Assembly (NCBI GenBank): GCA_036803205.1
Contig: DAIRUS010000011.1
Location: 1-17,490, forward strand
Reading direction: 5' to 3'
DNA length: 17,490 nt
Origin: DAIRUS01 sp036803205
GTDB lineage: Bacteria; Patescibacteriota; Minisyncoccia; Minisyncoccales; GBS-2
Under the pieces are notes generated by a model, which saw only the letters and a list, made by a program, of their open reading frames with translations, had not been told where the DNA came from and searched no databases. The stretch's first letter is position 1. Each line of letters begins with the position of its first letter. The position numbers and the translations under genes were made by a program. Positions 1 to 6,136 of this stretch are shown one piece after another.

Positions 1-243
1 AGGATCTGACCATTCAGTACAAGAATCAGAGTCATAATTGCCACAGACTTTGTAATAATTTGTCCCAAAGCAAGTTTTTTGTCCGTAGGAACACTCATTT
101 TGACAAGTTGGTTCTATAACTAAACCGGCTTGGCTAATATTTGCTTTTTTTGAGAAATTAAAATCAGCTCCAAAATAGGGTTGGAATAAAGAGAAAATAG
201 TTAAAACAGCCACTATTGAGAAAAATTGTTTTTTATTAGTCAT
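1..243 (-). CDS. Secreted Cys-rich protein, N-terminal fragment
   Basis: An open frame of 81 codons starts at ATG 241-243 and runs off the left edge without a stop, so only the N-terminus is present. It begins MTNKKQFFSIVAVLTIFSLF, a basic start and hydrophobic core typical of a Sec signal peptide, with likely cleavage near residues 25-30. From about residue 48 the pattern is Cys-rich (CQNECSYGQKTC, then VCGNYDSDSC and EWS), suggesting a small disulfide-stabilised extracellular module. No Shine-Dalgarno is visible; an 18-bp palindrome sits directly before the ATG. A consensus promoter lies 36 bp upstream. Family not recognised; export and the cysteine pattern are clear, function is not. Confidence 0.7.
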   Translation of the reverse strand, partial: MTNKKQFFSIVAVLTIFSLFQPYFGADFNFSKKANISQAGLVIEPTCQNECSYGQKTCFGTNYYKVCGNYDSDSCTEWSDP

Positions 244-261
244 ATTTAATTTAAATTAAAT
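244..261. repeat. Perfect 18-bp AT palindrome at start codon
   Basis: ATTTAATTTAAATTAAAT is its own reverse complement and abuts the ATG of the Cys-rich protein gene. It lies in the 5' leader where a Shine-Dalgarno would be expected. It could fold in the mRNA or bind a dimeric protein. Chance is possible because it is pure A/T. Confidence 0.4.
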
Positions 262-278
262 TTTAACGATACTGCTTT

Positions 279-307
279 ATTATATCAAAATGCTTTTAGT
301 CTGTCAA
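279..307 (-). promoter_or_regulatory. Consensus sigma-70-type promoter
   Basis: On the minus strand TTGACA (302-307) is followed after 17 bp by TATAAT (279-284). Both hexamers match consensus perfectly. It drives the Cys-rich secreted protein to its left, with an AT-rich leader of about 30 nt. Confidence 0.8.
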
Positions 308-323
308 TAGGATTAAAGAATAT

Positions 324-347
324 GGGCGGAGAGGTTGTTCTCCGCCC
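324..347 (-). terminator. Hairpin terminator after small lipoprotein-like gene
   Basis: A perfect 9-bp stem (GGGCGGAGA pairing with TCTCCGCCC) closes a 6-nt loop, 7 nt beyond the stop codon of the gene at 355-813. The following tract on the minus strand is T-rich but interrupted (ATATTCTTT), so the tail is imperfect. Confidence 0.6.
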
Positions 348-354
348 ACCTAAA

Positions 355-813
355 CTAAAGAATGATCGGAAAAACCTCAATGTACTTGAGAGGCACATCC
401 ATCCTCTCAAGTTCTACAAGGTGGTCCTCTAATAATACGAGGTACCACTTCACCCCTATTATATTACTAGGATCGGCCACTGGGATTGCAATATATACCT
501 TGTCAGTGCAGGTGTGAATACGACCCGTTGTAATACATGAGATCCAACTAGAGATCCAACGTTCTGGTCGAGAAGCCAAGATAATGACCGGACAGTTGTT
601 AGCAACACCAGCCGGATACCTAATTTCCACTCCGACGGGGAGTGCCCATACCACTCTTTCAAATGCAATAGTTGTGGTTTGATAAGGGCAGACCGGAAGT
701 GGGGGTGGTGGGGGTGAAACTATTCTCGGACAACAACACCCCGCTCCGCTACCGAGGATGCCAAGAACAATTCCTAACAAGCTTACGACCATCACAACAC
801 TTTGCTTCTTCAT
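355..813 (-). CDS. Small secreted, lipoprotein-like protein with proline-rich segment
   Basis: The frame opens at 861, but the start is placed at ATG 811-813 because AAGGAGGT lies 4-5 nt upstream; this gives 152 aa. The N-terminus MKKQSVVMVVSLLGIVLGIL is a signal peptide, followed by SGAGCCC. The first Cys could be lipidated, but the lipobox is weak because Gly stands where Leu/Val/Ile is usual. A proline run (SPPPPPLPVCP) links to a compact domain of about 110 residues with further cysteines and many beta-forming residues. Its G+C looks higher than the flanking sortase operon. It is a single-gene unit with its own consensus promoter and a terminator a few bases past the TAG stop. No family recognised; a surface-anchored small domain is the best inference. 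Confidence 0.7.
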   Translation of the reverse strand: MKKQSVVMVVSLLGIVLGILGSGAGCCCPRIVSPPPPPLPVCPYQTTTIAFERVVWALPVGVEIRYPAGVANNCPVIILASRPERWISSWISCITTGRIHTCTDKVYIAIPVADPSNIIGVKWYLVLLEDHLVELERMDVPLKYIEVFPIIL

Positions 814-844
814 CCTTACCTCCTTAATTCTAAGAGCTGGCTTT

Positions 845-873
845 ATTTTAACATACTCCAAAAATTATGTCAA
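845..873 (-). promoter_or_regulatory. Promoter of the small lipoprotein-like gene
   Basis: TTGACA (868-873) and TAAAAT (845-850) on the minus strand are separated by 17 bp. Transcription would start near 838, leaving a leader of about 25 nt that carries the strong AAGGAGGT ribosome site. It lies between this gene and the end of the sortase gene, so the small gene is transcribed separately. Confidence 0.75.
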
Positions 874-904
874 GGAACCGGTCAAAAAATCGTTTTAAAG
901 TTGA

Positions 905-1585
905 TTATTTTTTCAATTTTGCTTCAACAACTAATTTCTGTTTAAATACCAAACGGCCCGGAGGCCAGCAGGTAATAAGCATTAAAATGTTTTCCCCTTC
1001 CTTTGGCGAAGGAAGTTCTTCTCCTTCTTTTAAAGTAAATTTTTTCGTCACATAATAAGTATATTTTCGGTGCTCAAAATGTAAAATGATTTCCTCTCCT
1101 TCAATCACATCTCTCAAATAAGTAAAAACCCAGGCGGGATTTGATTTTGGCCAGTCGTGCCTGGCGCTATGACCTAAAATAATAGTTTGGCCTGGTTGAC
1201 CGGGTAAGCTGAAATCAGAAAACATTACCACTCCCCTATTTAGGGTTTCCAAAATCTTTTCTTCTTCATCACTCTTTAACAAAAAAAATGGCGCTGAAAT
1301 TTCAATCCGGGGAATCTCTAAAATATTTTCTTTTTCGGAATATTCAAATTCCTCAATCACCTCTTTGTCAATTGCTTCTTTTTTTTCCTCATTTTTTTCC
1401 TCAGAAATTATTCTTTGATTTTTATTTTCAAAAAAATTGGAGATAAAAATTGAAAGTGCTTTATAATTAAAAATCCAGGAGATTTCGCTCCAATTGAAAA
1501 TCAAAAAGAAAATCAAAAAAAATAAAAGAAAAGGTTGCCAGAATTTTTTAATTTCCAGGCCTAATTTTGATTTTGAAAAATTCAT
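905..1585 (-). CDS. Sortase family transpeptidase, membrane-anchored
   Basis: 226 aa. Sortases cleave a C-terminal sorting signal on secreted proteins and transfer it to a surface amine. Residues 15-31 form one N-terminal membrane helix, 55-85 a charged linker, and about 88-226 the sortase beta-barrel. The catalytic His is in TIILGHS (H139) and the nucleophile Cys in LITCWPPG (C206). The usual catalytic Arg on the last strand is not in its expected place: the strand reads RLVFKQKLVV, with Lys (K217) where Arg normally precedes LVV and an Arg only five residues after the Cys (R211). The gene starts 14 bp after the CAP-domain gene stops, so the two form an operon. No Shine-Dalgarno is visible. 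Family confident; activity uncertain because of the Arg. Confidence 0.88.
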   Translation of the reverse strand: MNFSKSKLGLEIKKFWQPFLLFFLIFFLIFNWSEISWIFNYKALSIFISNFFENKNQRIISEEKNEEKKEAIDKEVIEEFEYSEKENILEIPRIEISAPFFLLKSDEEEKILETLNRGVVMFSDFSLPGQPGQTIILGHSARHDWPKSNPAWVFTYLRDVIEGEEIILHFEHRKYTYYVTKKFTLKEGEELPSPKEGENILMLITCWPPGRLVFKQKLVVEAKLKK

Positions 1586-1599
1586 TTTACTGAGATATT

Positions 1600-2604
1600 T
1601 TAATAAATAAGGAGTTTATGAGGAATAAATTGAATAAGCTCTGTTTTATCCAACCAGATGAATAAAATCAACAAACCGATAAAAGCCAGAGTTTTTAAAA
1701 TCAAATCTTTATGTTGAATCTCAATCTTGACAAAAATGTTAATTAGTAAAGCGATAATAACAAAAATGAGGGAGCCATAAACAAATCTCTGAATAATATT
1801 ATTGTAATTCAAAGCCATAAATTTCAAAAAACGAAAACTAAGTTTTTCTTCAGGATTTTCAATGGAGAATTGGGGTAAAGTTTGAACCTGAAGAGGTTCC
1901 GGTGGTAAGGGTGAAAAAGAATCTTCGGGAGAGGAGGAGGAAATTTCGGCCGGTAAAACTTCGATTTCACCAATCGTTTCTACTGGCTTCTCTTTGGTTT
2001 CTTTAGGAAATTCAGCTTTTGGTTCCTCTACTTTTTGGGATAAAATTTCTTGGCTACCAAAAAGCTGAACAACAACCGTCGTCTCACTTCCTTCAAATTC
2101 TCCCTTTAAAACGGCAATTCCAATTTCCTGATACTTAGGATTTAAAATATTACTTCTATGCGAAGGAGAATTTAGCCAAGCCTGGTGAACTTCTTCGGAA
2201 TCTAAAAATCCGATTGCTAAATTTTCACCAGCTAATTTATAATTATAGCCGACCTTTTTTAACCAATCCCAGACCCAATTTCCTTCCGGAGTTTGATGAG
2301 AAAAATAGTCCTTGGCAAGCATATCGACTGCTTTCCAATAAGCAACTTGATTAAGCGTTGAATTTTCTTTTAATGGTGGCAGTTTTAAAGACTGCCGGGC
2401 AGAATTGCTAAATTGAATTAAAGCATCTTTTGTAATCTCGGCAAAAAAAATACTTTTTGGAAAATAGAAAAAAAATGGTAAAATCGAGATTTTTAAAACC
2501 AAAATTAAAATAGCATAATAAAAAAGAACTTGACCATCTAAAAATTTTGGCCGATAACCATTTTCCTTGCAGGGAATAAAAATTAACTTAACTTTTTCGA
2601 TCAT
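1600..2604 (-). CDS. CAP/SCP-domain membrane protein
   Basis: 334 aa. A hydrophobic segment at about residues 26-48 is followed by a CAP (SCP/PR-1-like) domain at about 58-185. It carries the family hallmarks: FSHQTPEGNW (H103), GENLA (E127), AWLNSPSHRSNIL (H149), EIGIAV and VQLFGS. A Pro/Glu/Ser-rich linker (about 190-250) leads to two predicted membrane helices (about 272-292 and 300-318), so the CAP domain sits on the outer face between membrane anchors. CAP domains in bacteria are extracellular; their activity is usually unknown. It is first in an operon with the sortase, suggesting a shared surface role, but no LPXTG-like signal is seen in it. The -10 box is 9 nt before the ATG and there is no Shine-Dalgarno. 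Confidence 0.87.
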   Translation of the reverse strand: MIEKVKLIFIPCKENGYRPKFLDGQVLFYYAILILVLKISILPFFFYFPKSIFFAEITKDALIQFSNSARQSLKLPPLKENSTLNQVAYWKAVDMLAKDYFSHQTPEGNWVWDWLKKVGYNYKLAGENLAIGFLDSEEVHQAWLNSPSHRSNILNPKYQEIGIAVLKGEFEGSETTVVVQLFGSQEILSQKVEEPKAEFPKETKEKPVETIGEIEVLPAEISSSSPEDSFSPLPPEPLQVQTLPQFSIENPEEKLSFRFLKFMALNYNNIIQRFVYGSLIFVIIALLINIFVKIEIQHKDLILKTLAFIGLLILFIWLDKTELIQFIPHKLLIY

Positions 2605-2613
2605 CGTGTCTTT

Positions 2614-2642
2614 ATTATAAAACCTTTTTGGAAAAAAATCAA
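2614..2642 (-). promoter_or_regulatory. Promoter of CAP/sortase operon, near-leaderless
   Basis: TTGATT (2637-2642) and TATAAT (2614-2619) on the minus strand are 17 bp apart. The -10 box ends only 9 nt before the ATG, so transcription should begin within about 3 nt of the start codon. Confidence 0.65.
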
Positions 2643-2693
2643 TTTAGTGTATAAAGTATAAATCCATAACCTATTGGAAAGTCTAATGTTCTG

Positions 2694-2743
2694 AATTCAA
2701 ACTTTGTAGAAATTCAAAATTTACAGAAATCAAATTTCGACAG
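2694..2743 (+). repeat. Three degenerate 17-bp tandem repeats
   Basis: Three consecutive copies: AATTCAAACTTTGTAGA, AATTCAAAATTTACAGA and AATCAAATTTCGACAG (one base shorter). Copies 1 and 2 differ at four positions. They stand just upstream of the Shine-Dalgarno at 2754, where an operator or iteron array might be expected. Confidence 0.45.
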
Positions 2744-2753
2744 TAAATTAAAA

Positions 2754-2845
2754 AAAGGAGGGACGTTAAAATAAACAAACCACTCCAAAAAGGCAAAGAA
2801 AAATTCCTTAGAAAAAAGTGTTCGGCTATCCAGAAGATAAGTTAA
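2754..2845 (+). pseudogene. Ribosome-binding site with lost start codon
   Basis: AAAGGAGGG at 2754-2762 is one of the strongest Shine-Dalgarno sequences in the window, yet no ATG, GTG or TTG follows at a usable distance. An ATA codon stands at 2771. Read from there, the frame gives 24 codons (I-N-K-P-L-Q-K-G-K and so on) ending at TAA 2843-2845. A former ATG mutated to ATA is the simplest reading. Too short to assign. Confidence 0.3.
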
Positions 2846-2939
2846 GATAAGCGAAAGAATTATTGGCTAATGTTTAATTTGTCACCATTCTTTATCAGTC
2901 CTCCATTTTGCTAACTAAAATAGAGTTAACCCAATTTCT

Positions 2940-3026
2940 CTAATTTTTCCTTAAATTAATTCTTTGGCTTTTATCAGAGTTAACAAAAATATTAGCATCT
3001 ATAATATCCATTTTGTAAAATTTCAT
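2940..3026 (-). pseudogene. Possible PIN-domain (VapC-like) stub
   Basis: A 28-codon minus-strand frame starts at ATG 3024-3026 and contains MDIIDANIFVNSDKSQRI. The hydrophobic-Asp-Ala-Asn-hydrophobic pattern resembles the first acidic motif of PIN-domain nucleases, where that Asp binds metal. A TAG at 2940-2942 ends it, and no further PIN motif is found in the frames beyond. There is no Shine-Dalgarno. It could be a decayed VapC-type gene or a chance match. Confidence 0.25.
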
Positions 3027-3046
3027 GACATTATTAACCTAAAAAG

Positions 3047-3316
3047 ATGAAAACACTTTTACATAAAGCTCACACGACCGCTTGCCTTTTATGTAATTGG
3101 CATTTTCTTAAATTGTTCGTTGGAATTATTTTTCAAACGGCAAATTTATCTCATCCATTTGATACTTTTACTTTTGTCGAGATGATTTTGGAGGTTTTTG
3201 CCTGATTTCTGGCTGGACTTTTCAGTAAAACTTTTTATTGCAAAATTATTCAAAATGGAGAATTATTAAATTTTAAGGAATTTAGCTCCTTAATTATTAC
3301 CGAGGGTTATTTATAG
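3047..3316 (+). pseudogene. Unrecognised ORF interrupted by one TGA
   Basis: From ATG 3047 a frame runs 52 codons to TGA 3203-3205, then stays open for 36 more codons to TAG 3314-3316. Around the TGA it reads MILEVFA, stop, FLAGLFSKTF, which would make one continuous hydrophobic helix. Long genes nearby are free of in-frame TGA, so recoding is unlikely and a nonsense mutation is the simpler explanation. No Shine-Dalgarno or family match is seen, so it may not be a gene. Confidence 0.25.
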
Positions 3317-3341
3317 AAAAAGACGTCCTTTGGGAAGGACG
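3316..3341 (-). terminator. Rho-independent terminator
   Basis: On the minus strand CGTCCTT pairs with AAGGACG across a 4-nt loop and is followed by TC and five T. It begins 10 nt after the stop codon of the 142-aa gene at 3351-3779. Confidence 0.8.
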
Positions 3342-3350
3342 CCGCCTAAA

Positions 3351-3779
3351 CTATATCTCAGAATCTGGTAGGTCCAAAAAGTATCTCAAAATTTTGAAGT
3401 CGCCCTCAAGACGGACAAGGCTTCTTAATTCTTTATTTTCTTCGCACCTGATCAAAAGCCAAACAACTTCCTTGGCCACCATCAATGGGTTTTGGTCAAA
3501 CGGTACTTCAATCAGTATTGAGGTACCGTAGATGCTAAAGGCAGAGAGACCCAAGATCTTGAATGCTGTTGCCAAAGGGTGAACAGAGTTTTCGTTAATC
3601 TCACCATCAGTTAAGGGAATGAGGTTCCAATTTGGCTTCAAGAGCACCAGCGACGAAGAAAAAAAAGTAGGACAACTTTCGCCACAGCGTAAAGGTTTTT
3701 TTATAACCCGAGCTATTATTTTCAATTTTCCCTTTTTGAAAATTATATCTGGTTTAATCTCGGAAATCTTTCTCTTCAC
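3351..3779 (-). CDS. Unrecognised 142-aa protein, stand-alone unit
   Basis: The frame opens at GTG 3786-3788, but that codon overlaps the Shine-Dalgarno AGGAGGTG. GTG 3777-3779, six bases downstream of it, is the likely start, giving MKRKISEIKPD. No signal peptide or membrane helix is evident; a soluble alpha/beta protein is likely. Two cysteines lie close together (RCGESCPTFF, about residues 32-36) and there is a hydrophobic stretch in the second half (VAKEVVWLLIRCEE). The gene has its own promoter, a strong ribosome site and a terminator just past the TAG stop. Base composition is somewhat richer in G+C than the long genes nearby. No function can be proposed. Confidence 0.65.
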   Translation of the reverse strand: MKRKISEIKPDIIFKKGKLKIIARVIKKPLRCGESCPTFFSSSLVLLKPNWNLIPLTDGEINENSVHPLATAFKILGLSAFSIYGTSILIEVPFDQNPLMVAKEVVWLLIRCEENKELRSLVRLEGDFKILRYFLDLPDSEI

Positions 3780-3827
3780 CTTTACCACCTCCTATTTAGT
3801 TTTAAAGAAAAGAGAAAGAGCTATAAA

Positions 3828-3856
3828 AATATATCATAAAAGTAATTTTATATCAA
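3828..3856 (-). promoter_or_regulatory. Promoter of the 142-aa gene
   Basis: TTGATA (3851-3856) and TATATT (3828-3833) on the minus strand are 17 bp apart. The leader of about 40 nt ends in a strong AGGAGGTG ribosome site. Confidence 0.6.
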
Positions 3857-3909
3857 GATTCTTTATCTAAAAGAAATTTCTGGATTTTAGTGGCTACAAA
3901 TATTAAATT

Positions 3910-3936
3910 AAAAAAGCCGAATAAACCGGCTTTTTT
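3910..3936. terminator. Bidirectional terminator between divergent genes
   Basis: AAAAAGCCG pairs with CGGCTTTTT around a short loop, with A and T runs on either side, so it can act on both strands. It lies between two diverging promoters, where it would block read-through in either direction. Confidence 0.7.
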
Positions 3937-3974
3937 AAATTACGTTCGATTTTATTATCTTCTAACATTCAGCC

Positions 3975-4002
3975 ATTTGAAAAAAACAATTTGAAAAAAA
4001 CA
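3975..4002 (+). repeat. Perfect 14-bp tandem duplication at a promoter
   Basis: ATTTGAAAAAAACA occurs twice head to tail (3975-3988, 3989-4002). Each copy contains TTGAAA; the second copy is positioned as the -35 box of the following gene. Confidence 0.8.
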
Positions 4003-4019
4003 ATAAGAAATGATATTTT
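3991..4019 (+). promoter_or_regulatory. Promoter giving a leaderless mRNA
   Basis: TTGAAA (3991-3996) and TATTTT (4014-4019) are 17 bp apart. The -10 box ends 6 nt before ATG 4026, so the expected transcription start is at or next to the A of the start codon. No Shine-Dalgarno is present. Confidence 0.55.
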
Positions 4020-4025
4020 TAAAAT

Positions 4026-5954
4026 ATGAAGGTTTATGAGTTTTATTTCAACCCCGGACCTAAAAAGAAGATAGAAACTGACCTGATTTTTGATAGTTTT
4101 TGCTACGAACCCCTGAATATCTATGAAAAGAAAATGGGTTCTCTCTATCTCGTTGGGCTCTTGAAAAATGTTTTGCCAAAAAACCTTCATCTTTTAGAGA
4201 CATTAGCTCAATTTATCAGGGAGGGATATTACAAAAAGGCGGTTTTGTCACCAGAAAAGTCCCTTCGCAAAGTTTTAAAAGAAACCAATGTGTTTTTGGA
4301 CCAAATGATTGGCAAGGGAGATGTTAGTTGGTTAGGAAATTTAAGCTTGGCAGTATTGGCTTTAAAAGATTTTAAATTAAATTTCGCCAAAGTTGGCGGA
4401 ATTAAAATTGTTTTATTAAGAGGGGGAAAAATAGTCGACATTGACCGAAAATTAAAATTCCAAGATATTGAACCTTATCCCCTAAAGATATTTGGCACTG
4501 TTGTTTCAGGAAAGCTAAATTTGAATGATTTAGTTTTAATCTTTACTGAAAATATCTTTGACTTTTTTCAAAAAGAAAATTTATTAAATGAAATTGCCAA
4601 ATCTCCACAATTGTTGGAAGAAAAATTAAAGAATCTTCTTGAAGAAAAGAAAGAAGAACTAATTAAAATTAGAGGGATTCTTTTGGTCATTTCTCTAATA
4701 AAAGAAATTGTGCCGGGGAAAAAAGAAATCATTGCCCCAAAAATTTCAAAAGAATTTTCTTTAAAAGAAGTTTTTTTACCTTATTTCAAATTTTTCAAAG
4801 AAAAATTATCTTTTCAATTTTCTAAAATTTTAGCTCTACTTCCTCAACCGCAGTTAATTTTCAACAAAAAATGGGGCTTAATTCTAATTTTAATTTTCGT
4901 TTTATTTTTTGGTTTTTTAATTGATAGAAATGAGAAAAGGAAGAAAATGAACCTCTATTTGGATGACGTTGAAGAAATTGAAGAAAAGTTAAAATTGGCT
5001 GAAGAGTTATTGGCGCAAAAGGAACCTCAAAATGAAGAAAAAGCAAATTTATTATTAAAAGAAAGTTTTGAAAAAATTTCCCCTATTCTAAAAGATTCTT
5101 CGGAATTACCAAGACATTTCTCAACCAAGGTTCTTTCTTTGAATGAAAAGATTTTATCTCATCTTTATCTTTTCAATAAGCTTGAGATGATTGAAAATCC
5201 TGAAATTTATTTTAGGTTTGAGGCAAAAAAATTTATTCCTCAAAAATTAATTTTCGCCGAAGACACCCTTTATTTTTTCAGTCCTTATTCAAAAAATATA
5301 TTTAAATTAGATAAAAACAAAAAAGAGGTTCTTATGGAAATTGACAAAAAATTTGATTCTGCGGTCGTTCTTAAAAATAACATTTTATTTTTTACTAAAC
5401 CCAATCAACTAACGATTTTAAGAAATGACCAATTTTCTATCCTTTCTCTTGAAATTCCCCACCAAGATTTTGATTTTAGCGATTTAGCTTATTTTAAGGA
5501 GAATCTTTATTTTTTTGATAAAAAGGCTGGTCAGATTATAAAATATCCTTTAACACAATTAGAGCAAGATTTTTTTAAGTTGGGAAAACCAGAAGTTTGG
5601 CTAAAAAAAGTAATAGAGAATGAATCAAAATCGTTTGGCGTTGATGGATTTTTGTGGATTTTAAATAAAGATGCAATTTTGAAATATCAAACAGATGATT
5701 TAAAAGAAAGAATCAAACCAGATATTTTCCCGCCACCAAAAGAATTTTCGAAAATTTTTGTCTCTCCTACTCTTCCCCATCTCTACATTTTAGAACCTCT
5801 TCAAAAAAGAATTTTAATTTTTGATAAATCAGGACAGATTTTAAAACAATTTCAAAGTGAAAAATTTAATAATCTTTTAGATTTTGCTATTTCTCAAGAC
5901 GGAAAAACAATTTTTCTCTTAAATGATTTAAAAGTCTATCGAATTGGAATTTAA
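4026..5954 (+). CDS. Membrane protein: degenerate PP2C-like domain, coiled coil and propeller
   Basis: 642 aa. Residues 1-230 resemble a PP2C-type phosphatase fold: GNLSLAVLAL, then KVGGIKIVLLRGGKIV, then LNDLVLIFTENIFDFF where active enzymes have a strand ending in T-D-G. The acidic metal ligands are missing at these places, so it is probably a pseudophosphatase. One membrane helix follows (about 283-301, GLILILIFVLFFGFLI), then a charged coiled coil (about 308-350). The rest, to 640, alternates beta-rich segments with aromatic and Asp/Lys turns, as in a six- or seven-bladed propeller. The phosphatase-like part should face the cytoplasm and the propeller the outside, suggesting transmembrane sensing. 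Stand-alone gene with a leaderless-type promoter. Domain calls are by eye. Confidence 0.65.
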   Translation: MKVYEFYFNPGPKKKIETDLIFDSFCYEPLNIYEKKMGSLYLVGLLKNVLPKNLHLLETLAQFIREGYYKKAVLSPEKSLRKVLKETNVFLDQMIGKGDVSWLGNLSLAVLALKDFKLNFAKVGGIKIVLLRGGKIVDIDRKLKFQDIEPYPLKIFGTVVSGKLNLNDLVLIFTENIFDFFQKENLLNEIAKSPQLLEEKLKNLLEEKKEELIKIRGILLVISLIKEIVPGKKEIIAPKISKEFSLKEVFLPYFKFFKEKLSFQFSKILALLPQPQLIFNKKWGLILILIFVLFFGFLIDRNEKRKKMNLYLDDVEEIEEKLKLAEELLAQKEPQNEEKANLLLKESFEKISPILKDSSELPRHFSTKVLSLNEKILSHLYLFNKLEMIENPEIYFRFEAKKFIPQKLIFAEDTLYFFSPYSKNIFKLDKNKKEVLMEIDKKFDSAVVLKNNILFFTKPNQLTILRNDQFSILSLEIPHQDFDFSDLAYFKENLYFFDKKAGQIIKYPLTQLEQDFFKLGKPEVWLKKVIENESKSFGVDGFLWILNKDAILKYQTDDLKERIKPDIFPPPKEFSKIFVSPTLPHLYILEPLQKRILIFDKSGQILKQFQSEKFNNLLDFAISQDGKTIFLLNDLKVYRIGI

Positions 5955-5996
5955 TCGATTTGGACTTGTGGCCGCCATATGGACTTATACAAGGAC

Positions 5997-6024
5997 TTGA
6001 CAAAATATTTGATTTTAATATAAT
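5997..6024 (+). promoter_or_regulatory. Strong promoter of the GC-rich transcript
   Basis: TTGACA (5997-6002) and TATAAT (6019-6024) both match consensus, with a 16-bp spacer. Transcription should start near 6030, at the edge of the GC-rich hairpin region. An ATG overlaps the last two bases of the -10 box and a second ATG lies at 6029-6031. Confidence 0.8.
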
Positions 6025-6136
6025 GAAAATGCCCCCACCTCCCTGGCTGACGGGGGAGGGTCCAAAAAGTTTTCCAATCCCATGGCCTCCTTCCTTTTTG
6101 GGCCCTCCCCCAAGCCTTAAAACAGCTCTTTTCTAG
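6023..6136 (+). CDS. Possible leaderless proline-rich micropeptide
   Basis: From ATG 6023 or, better, ATG 6029, a frame of 37 or 35 codons runs to TAG 6134-6136, whose last two bases begin the terminator stem. The peptide begins MKMPPPPWLTGEG; over a third of its residues are proline, with several Trp and Phe. ATG 6029 coincides with the expected transcription start, which would make it leaderless. Stop-on-terminator is also seen in other small genes here. Against it: no Shine-Dalgarno, the codons are forced by a strong inverted repeat, and the peptide lacks a signal sequence. Coding status is undecided. Confidence 0.3.
   Translation: MKMPPPPWLTGEGPKSFPIPWPPSFLGPPPSLKTALF

Larger units (their letters stand above)
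2643..3315. other. Long intergenic region with decayed remnants
   Basis: About 670 bp without an intact gene. It holds three degenerate 17-bp direct repeats (2694-2743), a strong Shine-Dalgarno lacking a start codon (2754-2762), a short PIN-domain-like stub on the minus strand (2940-3026) and a plus-strand ORF interrupted by TGA (3047-3316). The density of broken signals suggests former mobile or toxin-antitoxin-type cargo that has decayed. This is inference; no transposase or terminal repeat is visible. Confidence 0.45.

Noticed and set aside
867..1055. 62-codon plus-strand frame opposite the sortase
   Set aside because: Antisense to the conserved Cys region of the sortase, with no start signals.
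5955..5996. A fourth palindromic element at CCGCCATATGG
   Set aside because: It shares only part of the core (CATATG rather than CATGGC) and lacks the TTAAGT arms.
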